Assembly: GCA_938009115.1 (NCBI GenBank)
Contig: CALLHZ010000034.1
Location: 1-21,836, forward strand
DNA length: 21,836 nt
Reading direction: 5' to 3'
Source of the DNA: an uncultured Clostridia bacterium
Lineage (GTDB): Bacteria; Bacillota; Clostridia; Peptostreptococcales; Anaerovoracaceae
The notes beneath the pieces were generated by a model. That model made no database searches. It saw only the letters and a program-made list of their open reading frames with translations, and was not told where the DNA came from. Positions 7,916 through 14,933 of the stretch are shown here, piece by piece (the first letter of the stretch is position 1; every line of letters begins with the position of its first letter). Position numbers and translations under genes: made by a program.

Positions 7916-9616
7916 ATGATGAAAAAACATTTGCAATATGCGTTCCTGATGAACGCAGAAGATCAACTGACTCCTTGTGACAACGCCTCTAAAAAATTTC
8001 TGGGGGAGATCGACGCCGATGCTTTCTTTTCTCATTTGCAATGTTTGCATTTGAGCTCGGCCAACACCTCCACGACGATCATTCTCAACCAGACAAGCTA
8101 CAGCCTGCGGCTTATTCCGGTGGAAGCCGTCGGAAAATCCGAGGAAGACAGCCTCGTGTCGCAGCTGAAGGAAGGCTATATCGTCGTACTGCAAAATCAA
8201 GTGGAATTGTCTTCCGTGATGCACATTCTGAGTCGCGCCCGACACAGCAAGGAAGAATTCGAGGATATCTTCGAGGATTACGACACCGGTATTTACATCA
8301 CCCGGGCCGACGGCGTGTCTATGTTCATCAATTCCAAGTACGAAGAAGTCACCGGGGTCCAGCGGGAAGCGGCCATCGGAAGGACGATATTTTCGCTTCA
8401 CGACCAGGGCATGTACATGCCCCTGGTCACACCGGTCATCCTGAAGACCAACAAGGAGTACACAGTCTTTCAGACGTTTGCCGGAGGCCGTTATGCCGTG
8501 ATCTGCGGGACGCCTATTTACAATGTGATGGCGGAACCCTACTGCGTCCTGATCTGCATCAACCGCGTCGAGGACGAAGCTTTAGGTGCGCTGGTACCGT
8601 TTATGGACAAAAAGTCGCCCAAAGATGTCCGCAAAGGTCTTCGCTATGCCCAAAGCAGCCAGATCGATATCATTGCGGAGAGCGCTTCCATGCGGCAGGT
8701 GCTTCAGGATGCCGTGAAAGTAGCTCATTACGACGTGCCGGTCCTGCTGCTGGGCGAGTCGGGCACCGGTAAAGAAATTTTTGCTTCTATCATCCACTCT
8801 TCCAGCAACAGGCGTTTCCATCCCTATGTGGCGGTCAACTGCAGCGCTATATCCCCGTCTCTGCTGGAAGCCGAGCTCTTCGGTTATGAGGCCGGCTCCT
8901 TTACCGGCGCTTCGGCAAAAGGCAAGCAGGGGCTTTTCGAAGTAGCCGGCGACGGCACCATATTCCTGGACGAGATCGGCGACATGCCCCTGGAATCCCA
9001 GGCCAAGATCCTCCGGGTGATCCAGAACGGCGAGTTCTACCGGGTCGGCGGCCTTGTACCCGTCAAGACCAATGCCCGCATCATTGCCGCCACGAACAAG
9101 GATCTGCAGGAGATGGTCCGCAGGAACACCTTCCGAAACGACCTGTTCTACAGGCTCAGCGTCATACCGATCACACTGCCCGCGCTGCGGCATCGCCGGG
9201 AAGACATACCGCCCTTGCTTTTACACTTTTGCTACATTTTCAACCAGAACTACGGCACAAACAAGTCCATCTCTCCGGAACTGATCGAAGAGCTGGTCCA
9301 TTACAGCTGGCCCGGCAATATCCGGGAGCTGAAAAATGTGGTCAAAAGACTGGTCATCATGTGTGTCGACGATGTGATCTATCCCCGCCATTACGAATAT
9401 ATCTGCGGTAAATCGACCCAAAGTCCGGATCATGGGGAGGAGTCCTCGATCCAGATCACAGGACTTCCGACCCTTCCGGAGGCCGTTTCGGAGGTGGAGC
9501 GGATGCTGGTGCAAAAAGCGATGGAAAAGACGCGCAACACACGGAAGGCTGCGGCGCTTCTGGGCGTCAGCCAGTCCACCGTCATGAGAAAAATACAGGA
9601 CTATAATATTAAGTAG
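7916..9616 (+). CDS. sigma-54-dependent PAS-domain transcriptional activator
   Basis: An enhancer-binding protein of about 566 residues. Counted from the ATG at 7916, it has an N-terminal segment of unknown fold (1-110), a PAS domain (about 115-220, with IFEDYDTGIYITRADG), the AAA+ domain with Walker A GESGTGKE (280-287), the sigma-54 contact loop GSFTGA (327-332; Ser in place of the usual Ala), Walker B TIFLDEIGDM (about 348-357), the arginine-finger segment FRNDLFYRLSV, and a C-terminal Fis-type HTH ending TRKAAALLGVSQSTVMRKI. There is no receiver domain, so the PAS domain probably senses a small ligand directly. It most likely drives the divergent abfD operon through the promoter at 7703-7718. 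The start is uncertain: ATG 7916 and ATG 7919 lack a clear ribosome binding site, and a TTG at 7868 in the same frame is possible through coupling to a 4-codon upstream ORF. Confidence 0.94.
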   Translation: MMKKHLQYAFLMNAEDQLTPCDNASKKFLGEIDADAFFSHLQCLHLSSANTSTTIILNQTSYSLRLIPVEAVGKSEEDSLVSQLKEGYIVVLQNQVELSSVMHILSRARHSKEEFEDIFEDYDTGIYITRADGVSMFINSKYEEVTGVQREAAIGRTIFSLHDQGMYMPLVTPVILKTNKEYTVFQTFAGGRYAVICGTPIYNVMAEPYCVLICINRVEDEALGALVPFMDKKSPKDVRKGLRYAQSSQIDIIAESASMRQVLQDAVKVAHYDVPVLLLGESGTGKEIFASIIHSSSNRRFHPYVAVNCSAISPSLLEAELFGYEAGSFTGASAKGKQGLFEVAGDGTIFLDEIGDMPLESQAKILRVIQNGEFYRVGGLVPVKTNARIIAATNKDLQEMVRRNTFRNDLFYRLSVIPITLPALRHRREDIPPLLLHFCYIFNQNYGTNKSISPELIEELVHYSWPGNIRELKNVVKRLVIMCVDDVIYPRHYEYICGKSTQSPDHGEESSIQITGLPTLPEAVSEVERMLVQKAMEKTRNTRKAAALLGVSQSTVMRKIQDYNIK

Positions 9617-9655
9617 GATTTGGACGGGTGCTTCGTCGCCGGCGTCACGCAAGGG

Positions 9656-9687
9656 AAAGGCGGATGGACTGGATCCATCCGCCTTTT
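9656..9687. terminator. bidirectional intrinsic terminator
   Basis: A perfect 10-base-pair stem GGCGGATGGA (9659-9668) / TCCATCCGCC (9674-9683) with a 5-base loop is preceded by AAA and followed by TTTT. It lies between the convergent ends of the sigma-54 activator and the methionine gamma-lyase gene, and serves both. Confidence 0.88.
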
Positions 9688-9702
9688 GCCGCACAAATTT
9701 CC

Positions 9703-10929
9703 TTACAGAGCTTTTGCTGCGTTTTCGAAGTCCTTGATCAGGTCTTCCACGTCCTCCAGACCCACGGAGAAACGGATCAGACCGTCGGAGATCCCCGCTT
9801 CTTTTCTGCCTTCCGGCGTTACGTTGGCGTGGGTCATGCTGGCAGGATGCTGGATCAGGGAATCCGGATCGCCCAAGGACACGCCGATGCCCGGCAGCGT
9901 CAGGCTGTTCACCAGCTTTTTGGCGTTTTCGAAAGCGCTTTTGCCGTTGTAGCCTTCTTTGAATTCAAAGGAGACCATTCCGGTGCAAAGGCCGTCCTTG
10001 AACTGCTTCATGGCTACTTGATGGTTTTTGCCGTTGGAGGGCAGACCCGGATAATAGACTGCGGCCACATAGGGCTGCTTCTCCAGGAATTCCGCGATGG
10101 CCTGGGCGTTGGCGCAGTGCTTGCGGACCCGCAGATCCAGAGTCTTCATGCCGCGGATGATCAAGTAGGCGTTGAAGGGGCTCTGATGGGCGCCGGTCAT
10201 TTTGCCTACAGCTCTGCTCTTGATCTTGGATACGTCCTCGGTAGTTCCCACCACGACGCCGCCGATCACGTCTCCGTGGCCGTTCAGATATTTGGTGACG
10301 CTGTGGACCACTACGTCTGCGCCAAGCTGGATCGGGCAGAGGATGGGAGGCGGTGTGAAGGTATTGTCGACGACGATCTTGATCCCCGCATGCTTTTTCT
10401 TCAGCTCGGCGATGGCTGCCACATCCGTGATCCTCATGGTGGGATTGGCTGCCGCCTCAAAGTAGATGATCTTTGTGTTCGGCTTGATGGCCGCTTCGAT
10501 CTTGGCGATATCGGAGGTGTCCACCATGGTGGTCTCGATACCGAAAGAAGGAAGGATCTCTCTCATCACCACGTCGGTGCAGCCGTACAGGGTATCGGCG
10601 GTGACCACGTGGTCGCCGGTCTTGAGAAGGCCGATGAGGGCAGAACTGATAGCGCCCATGCCCGAGCCTGTAGCAATCGCGTCCTCAGCGCCTTCCAGCA
10701 TGGCGATCTTCTTTTCGAAGGTGCGCACTGTGGGATTGCCGGTGCGGGCATAGGTGTACTTTGAAGTTTTTCCCGCAAAGACGTCGCCGCCCTCTTCCAC
10801 GGTATCAAAACAATACGTGGATGTCTGGAAAATGGGTGTCGCCAGCGCGCCGTACTCCGGATCTCTGGAATGTCCCGCATGGATGGCTGTCGTTGCGAAG
10901 CCTGCGCCTTTTAAATCGAATTTGCTCAT
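9703..10929 (-). CDS. methionine gamma-lyase (Cys/Met metabolism PLP enzyme)
   Basis: The 408-residue protein is of the cystathionine gamma-synthase fold family. Methionine gamma-lyase cleaves methionine to methanethiol, ammonia and 2-oxobutyrate. Visible features are YTYARTGNPTV near residue 58 (PLP phosphate from the neighbouring subunit), TLYGCTDV with Tyr115 and Cys117, the PLP lysine Lys213 in VVHSVTKYLNGHGD, and SLGDPDSLIQHPASMTH near 360. The Cys after YG is characteristic of methionine gamma-lyases; cystathionine synthases and lyases usually have Gly there. The ATG at 10929 has AGGAGG 6 bases upstream, so it is preferred to an in-frame ATG at 10983. It lies 63 bases after the UxaA large-subunit gene with no clear terminator between, so it may be the last gene of that operon, ending at the terminator at 9656-9687. 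A homocysteine or cysteine lyase role cannot be excluded. Confidence 0.88.
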   Translation of the reverse strand: MSKFDLKGAGFATTAIHAGHSRDPEYGALATPIFQTSTYCFDTVEEGGDVFAGKTSKYTYARTGNPTVRTFEKKIAMLEGAEDAIATGSGMGAISSALIGLLKTGDHVVTADTLYGCTDVVMREILPSFGIETTMVDTSDIAKIEAAIKPNTKIIYFEAAANPTMRITDVAAIAELKKKHAGIKIVVDNTFTPPPILCPIQLGADVVVHSVTKYLNGHGDVIGGVVVGTTEDVSKIKSRAVGKMTGAHQSPFNAYLIIRGMKTLDLRVRKHCANAQAIAEFLEKQPYVAAVYYPGLPSNGKNHQVAMKQFKDGLCTGMVSFEFKEGYNGKSAFENAKKLVNSLTLPGIGVSLGDPDSLIQHPASMTHANVTPEGRKEAGISDGLIRFSVGLEDVEDLIKDFENAAKAL

Positions 10930-10992
10930 TTTTTCCTCCTGAAATATGTTCACAATAAAGGATGACGGTTGACGGACAGACATAACCTGTCT

Positions 10993-12156
10993 TTATATGA
11001 CGGGTCCCAGGGTATGGATATCGATGGACCCGAAATATCCCAGTGCTTCATTTTTTGTCTGGCGCCCGTTCAAGACGTCCAGCATCAGCGCAAAAACTTC
11101 TTCTCCGATCTCCCGGACGGATTTCTCTCCCAGAATGACCAGGCCGGCATTCACGTCCATATCATTTTCCATGCGCTGATAGGTATGGGGGTTTCCGCAG
11201 ATCTTGATCACCGGCATGCTGGGAAAGCCCTGCGGGGCGCCCCTGCCTGTGGAAAACAGCATGCACTGCGCGCCGGTGGCGGCCATGCCGGTCAGGATCT
11301 CGGGTTCTCTTCCCGGACTGTCCTTGATCCACAATCCCTTTCGTCCCGCTGCGGAATCCGGATAGGCCAGAACGCCCTGGATGGCGCGGTTGCCGGATTT
11401 CATAATAGCGCCCAGGGATTTTTCTTCGATGGTGGAAAGACCTCCGGCAATATTGCCCGGTGTCGGCTGTCCCTTTCTCATATCGCAGCCAAGGGATTCT
11501 GCCCGCCGCTCCATTTCGGCCACGATGCGGCCGATCTCCTTTGCCGCATCCTCATCCGCAGCGCGTTTTGCCAGGATGTGCTCCGCGCCTATGAATTCAG
11601 TGGTTTCTCCAAAAACGACCGTAGCGCCAAGATCCACCATTTTATCTGCCACATAACCAATCACACAGTTGGAGGCCATGCCGCTGGTGGCGTCCGATCC
11701 GCCGCACTTGATGGCCATGGTGACGCCGGACAGTTCACAAGGGGTCCGCTGCTGCCCTGAAATCGAAAGCGTCAGTTTTTGAGCGCCGTCGATGCCTGCG
11801 GCGATGGCCTTGCTGGTACCGCCCAATTCCTGGATCCTGATGATCTCTACCGGCTTTCCGCAGGCCTGAATCTCGCGGTACAGTTTTTCGGTGTCTGTAC
11901 CCTCGCAGCCGAGACTGACCAGAAGAACGGCGCCCAGATTAGGAGATTTTCCGAGATTGGCCAGCGTATCGGTCACCCGGTCCAGATCCGGAGGCAGCTG
12001 GCAGCAGCCTTGATGGTGAAAAAATCCCACACAGCCCGAAACCTGCCGGACAACAGCCTGGGCCACATCGTTGGCGCAGACCACCGTGGGAATCACGCCT
12101 ACAAGATTCCGGCTGCCGGCTTTTCCGTCGGCTCTCAGGTATCCGTTAAACTTCAT
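10993..12156 (-). CDS. UxaA-family hydro-lyase, large (C-terminal) subunit
   Basis: The 387-residue protein matches the C-terminal catalytic part of altronate/galactarate dehydratases (UxaA/GarD family). It begins with the family motif FNGYLRADGKAGSRN, then VIPTVVCAN, a cysteine-containing HHQGCCQ, IKCGGSDATSGMASN near 190, STIEEKSLGAIMKSGNRAIQG near 265, and TGRGAPQGFPSMPVIKICGN near 325. These enzymes remove water, or sulfite in the sulfolactate sulfo-lyase SuyB branch, from 2-hydroxy acids using a bound metal. The ATG at 12156 has GGGGAGGGG upstream and overlaps the stop of the small-subunit gene by 11 bases, so the two are translationally coupled. The real substrate cannot be read from the sequence; altronate, another sugar acid, or a short 2-hydroxy acid are all possible. 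The racemase gene next door favours an acid that needs its C2 configuration changed. Confidence 0.87.
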   Translation of the reverse strand: MKFNGYLRADGKAGSRNLVGVIPTVVCANDVAQAVVRQVSGCVGFFHHQGCCQLPPDLDRVTDTLANLGKSPNLGAVLLVSLGCEGTDTEKLYREIQACGKPVEIIRIQELGGTSKAIAAGIDGAQKLTLSISGQQRTPCELSGVTMAIKCGGSDATSGMASNCVIGYVADKMVDLGATVVFGETTEFIGAEHILAKRAADEDAAKEIGRIVAEMERRAESLGCDMRKGQPTPGNIAGGLSTIEEKSLGAIMKSGNRAIQGVLAYPDSAAGRKGLWIKDSPGREPEILTGMAATGAQCMLFSTGRGAPQGFPSMPVIKICGNPHTYQRMENDMDVNAGLVILGEKSVREIGEEVFALMLDVLNGRQTKNEALGYFGSIDIHTLGPVI

Positions 12157-12475
12157 GGGGCCCCTCCCCGCAAGCATCGGCGGCCAGGTCGCCCCGTCCC
12201 CGCAGACTGACTATGTTATGCACGTGGACGTGGCGGCCCCGGGCGATGAACGATGTCGCCCGGCCGATCACTTCTCCGTATTTAATGATCGAGCCGCCTT
12301 CGCCGATATCCGTCAGCGCGATCTTGTGACCGTACGGAATTTCATCCTCCACGGTCACCGGCCGGTATGCTCCGGCACTGTCGTCGACACGGACCCGGCT
12401 GCCTTTTCCGATTGAAGCAAAAACAGTGGCCACATTGTCTTTGGCGTGAACCTGCAGGGCAAAGCCTTCTTCCAT
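12146..12475 (-). CDS. UxaA-family hydro-lyase, small (SAF domain) subunit
   Basis: The 109-residue protein is a stand-alone SAF domain, like the N-terminal part of UxaA or the SuyA subunit of sulfolactate sulfo-lyase. The family motif ALQVHAKDNVATVFASI lies near the start, followed by VTVEDEIPYGHKIALTDI in the middle and a histidine-rich GRHVHVHNIVSL near the end. The SAF domain is thought to cover the active site of the large subunit. The ATG at 12475 has GGAGG 7 bases upstream. The gene lies 14 bases after the larA homologue and overlaps the large-subunit gene by 11 bases, so all three form one transcript. Confidence 0.87.
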   Translation of the reverse strand: MEEGFALQVHAKDNVATVFASIGKGSRVRVDDSAGAYRPVTVEDEIPYGHKIALTDIGEGGSIIKYGEVIGRATSFIARGRHVHVHNIVSLRGRGDLAADACGEGPHEV

Positions 12476-12489
12476 TGCATTTCCTCCGT

Positions 12490-13788
12490 CTATACGATCA
12501 GTGTGCACACACCGTCGGGGATCACAACGACCGAAGCGTCGTTTCCTTTGATTTGAAAGGCCTTTTCCAGCGCCTCCTGCCCACTCTTCGCGGGAATGAG
12601 ATTCATCGCCCGAATGTTTTCGTCATCCGGATAGTCCGACACCAGGATCACGGGATGGTTTTTCAAGACCCGTGCGTAGACCTGGGCGCACCACATTTCC
12701 GGAACAGTTTCCCTGGGCGGGATGGCCGCCATTCTCCGCTCCATCTCCCGGGGCGTCCCCCAGCGCATCACCTGTTCGAAATGCTCTCCGCCAATGCCGT
12801 CGCGGCAGGAAGCGAACATGATGATCACACCATCTTCCCCTGCGCACTTTTCGGCTGTCGCCACAGCCTTGGGCGACTGGTATAAATTCTGGTCCAAAGG
12901 ATATCCGCCGTTGGAAGTGACGACGATGTCGCCCTGTACGGCGTCGCAACGAAGCTCCCGGGTCAAAAAGGCCACGCCGGCCTGATGAGCTGCTTCCAGT
13001 TCTCCGGCAAAGGCGCCGGAAATGCGCTTGCTGTGGTCCAGTGTCACGTTAAAAATAAAAGCCACCTTTGCCAGCCTGGCGGCGGCCACCATATCTTCGT
13101 GGATCGGATTGCCGGCCAGAACGCCGGCGGCGCTGCGGGGATGGGCGATGGCATCGAAGCAGTGATTTTCATTGATGGTCTCCGCAGCAGAAATCCCGGG
13201 CAGTATGCTTTTGCGCCCGCCGGAAAAGCCTGCGAAAAAATGAGGCTCGATAAACCCTTCCGTGACCAGCAGATCGGCTTCTGCGGCAGCCTTGTGGATC
13301 AAACAGGATGCCCCCGAAGGCAGCGTTCCGATGCTCACAAAATCTTCGGCGCAAAAGGCGTCGTTCACCAGGATCCTCTCCCGGTCCACGATCTCGTCCC
13401 CGAACATCTGACGCTGCTCTTCGACCGTGGTGGGGCGATGGAGCCCCGTGGCGATCAGGATCGTGATCTCCGCTTCCGGGTTTCCCGTCCGGATCTCCTT
13501 AAGCAGGATCGGCAGTGTCTTGCGGCTTGGCATGTTGCGGGTGTGGTCGCTGGTGACCAGTGTCACGCGCTGCCTGCCCCTGGCCAGTTCCTGCAAAGAG
13601 GGCGTGCCGATGGGCGAAGCCAGGGCTTCCCTCAGAATATTTTCTTCGGAGCGGGAAAAGTTGCCGTTGCCGTTTCGCGGGGCAATGAGCGCCTTAAAGT
13701 TGCCGGGTGGCACCGTCAGCGGTGTGGTGTCTGTATCGTACGGGATCGGGATCGTGATCATGTCGCCGTTGCTTTCTGTCATTTGCAT
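12490..13788 (-). CDS. LarA-family nickel-pincer-nucleotide racemase/epimerase
   Basis: The 432-residue protein is a homologue of lactate racemase LarA, which inverts C2 of a 2-hydroxy acid by hydride transfer through a nickel-pincer cofactor bound to a lysine. All key residues of Lactobacillus plantarum LarA are present with the same spacing, shifted by nine: His117 (GLHRPTT), His183 and the cofactor-anchor Lys193 (EPHFFAGFSGGRK), the nickel-ligand position His209 (NENH), and Lys307 (NLYQSPKAV). The protein should therefore be active with the cofactor. Family members act on lactate, malate, phenyllactate, gluconate and other acids, so lactate is not assured. Cofactor genes larB, larC and larE are not in the window. 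The start is uncertain: ATGs at 13788, 13782 and 13761 are in frame and none has a good ribosome binding site; 13761 (MITIPIPYDT) resembles the usual family start. A LysR gene is divergent and probably controls this operon. Confidence 0.9.
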   Translation of the reverse strand: MQMTESNGDMITIPIPYDTDTTPLTVPPGNFKALIAPRNGNGNFSRSEENILREALASPIGTPSLQELARGRQRVTLVTSDHTRNMPSRKTLPILLKEIRTGNPEAEITILIATGLHRPTTVEEQRQMFGDEIVDRERILVNDAFCAEDFVSIGTLPSGASCLIHKAAAEADLLVTEGFIEPHFFAGFSGGRKSILPGISAAETINENHCFDAIAHPRSAAGVLAGNPIHEDMVAAARLAKVAFIFNVTLDHSKRISGAFAGELEAAHQAGVAFLTRELRCDAVQGDIVVTSNGGYPLDQNLYQSPKAVATAEKCAGEDGVIIMFASCRDGIGGEHFEQVMRWGTPREMERRMAAIPPRETVPEMWCAQVYARVLKNHPVILVSDYPDDENIRAMNLIPAKSGQEALEKAFQIKGNDASVVVIPDGVCTLIV

Positions 13789-13826
13789 TAGAATATCAGT
13801 TTGTGTCTTTTGCCCTCAGGATATAC

Positions 13827-13855
13827 TTGAATTTAGAATGCATCAATCGTACAAT
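13827..13855 (+). promoter_or_regulatory. sigma-70-type promoter of the LysR gene
   Basis: TTGAAT (13827-13832) and TACAAT (13850-13855) are separated by exactly 17 bases, in an AT-rich stretch between the divergent larA and LysR genes. Transcription would begin near 13862, about 35 bases before the LysR ATG. LysR proteins usually bind such a divergent interval; no convincing T-N11-A operator was picked out. Confidence 0.6.
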
Positions 13856-13896
13856 GTGGATAAATCGATTTATTTAAATTTATAGAAAGGATCTTG

Positions 13897-14805
13897 ATGA
13901 TGGAACTGCTTCAGCTTCGATATTTCAGAGCGCTGGCCAAAGAAGAGCACATGTCCCGGACGGCGGAAAAACTCTATATTTCCCAGCCGTCACTGAGCCT
14001 GACGATCAAAAAACTGGAAAAAGAGCTGGGCGTGCCGCTGTTTGACCGCACCGGCCGAAGCATACGTCTCAACGCCTATGGGCGCCTTTTTCTCCGCCAT
14101 GTGGAGGAGGCCTTTTCTGCTCTGGACCGAGGCGGCAACGAGCTTCGCAAAATGCAGGGTCATTACGAAAACCAAGTGCTCATCGGCATCCAAACGCCCT
14201 ACGTCTGGCAGGACTTGACCCGGGACTTTCTGAGCGCCCATCCCAACATTACGCTGGGACAGCGATCTATCGAAAGCAGCGATTTCATCGATCAGCTGCT
14301 GAACGAGGAGATCGACTTCTACCTCGGCACCCTGGGAGACGGAGGGTACACGGAAAAAGAAGCACTGCTGGATCATGTGGAGTTTGCCCGGGGCGCAGTT
14401 TATGTGGTCGTCCATCCAAACAGCCCGCTGGCCCGGATGGGATCCGTTCGGATGCAGGATCTCCGCGATGAATATATCATCGCCCGCAACCGCTCCGACA
14501 ATTTTCAGCAATACACCGATCGCCTGTGCCGCGACGCCGGCTTCTCGCCCAGGATCGCTTTGGAATGTGACTACACTCTTCGGGAACAAATGGTCGCCCA
14601 GGGTTACGGCATCTCTTTTTCCACAGAATACGCCCTCCGGTGGCTGGACAACGACGCCGTGGTGCCCGTCCGGATCGCCGACCCGGAAGTTCGCCGCATC
14701 TATGAACTGATATGGAAGAAAAACCGTCCTTTTACGCCTATTATGAAGAAATTTCATGATTTTACCGTAGATTATCTGAAAAAGAATTCGCCCCCCAGCG
14801 CCTGA
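13897..14805 (+). CDS. LysR-family transcriptional regulator
   Basis: The 302-residue protein has the standard LysR layout. An N-terminal winged HTH occupies residues 1-60 (LLQLRYFRALAKEEHMSRTAEKL reads as the first helices, then ISQPSLSLTIKKLEKELGVPLFDR), a linker helix follows, and a periplasmic-binding-protein-like effector domain runs from about residue 90 (QVLIGIQTP) to the end. Length is normal. ATG at 13897 is chosen over the adjacent TTG at 13894 and ATG at 13900, because AAAGG at 13886-13890 is 6 bases before it. It is divergent from the larA-uxaA operon, the usual arrangement for a LysR protein that activates its neighbour in response to a pathway metabolite, so a 2-hydroxy acid or its product is a likely effector. 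It may also act on the methionine gamma-lyase gene downstream. Confidence 0.93.
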   Translation: MMELLQLRYFRALAKEEHMSRTAEKLYISQPSLSLTIKKLEKELGVPLFDRTGRSIRLNAYGRLFLRHVEEAFSALDRGGNELRKMQGHYENQVLIGIQTPYVWQDLTRDFLSAHPNITLGQRSIESSDFIDQLLNEEIDFYLGTLGDGGYTEKEALLDHVEFARGAVYVVVHPNSPLARMGSVRMQDLRDEYIIARNRSDNFQQYTDRLCRDAGFSPRIALECDYTLREQMVAQGYGISFSTEYALRWLDNDAVVPVRIADPEVRRIYELIWKKNRPFTPIMKKFHDFTVDYLKKNSPPSA

Positions 14806-14857
14806 CTCAGGTCCGAAATCCGTTCATTTCAAGGCATTCCGTCGGTTTTTGCCTAAC

Positions 14858-14886
14858 TTGACAAACCCCCGGGGGGGCATGATAGT
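14858..14886 (+). promoter_or_regulatory. sigma-70-type promoter of the second gamma-lyase gene
   Basis: A perfect -35 TTGACA (14858-14863) is followed after 17 bases by GATAGT (14881-14886), a 4-of-6 match to the -10 box. The spacer contains five C followed by seven G (14866-14877), an unusual tract for a promoter spacer. Transcription would start near 14893, about 40 bases before the ATG at 14934. Confidence 0.6.
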
Positions 14887-14933
14887 ATGGTTGTGGCGAC
14901 CGTAAAACGAAGACACACGAGAGGAGTGTTATT

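Noticed and set aside
10975..10991. Small hairpin GACAG-N7-CTGTC between the UxaA large-subunit gene and the gamma-lyase gene
   Set aside because: The stem has only five pairs and no T-run follows, so it is not a convincing terminator; it could be an operator but nothing else supports that.
14806..14933. Possible SAM riboswitch or T-box leader ahead of the second gamma-lyase gene
   Set aside because: The promoter at 14858-14886 leaves only about 40 bases of leader, too short for either, and none of the conserved elements is present.
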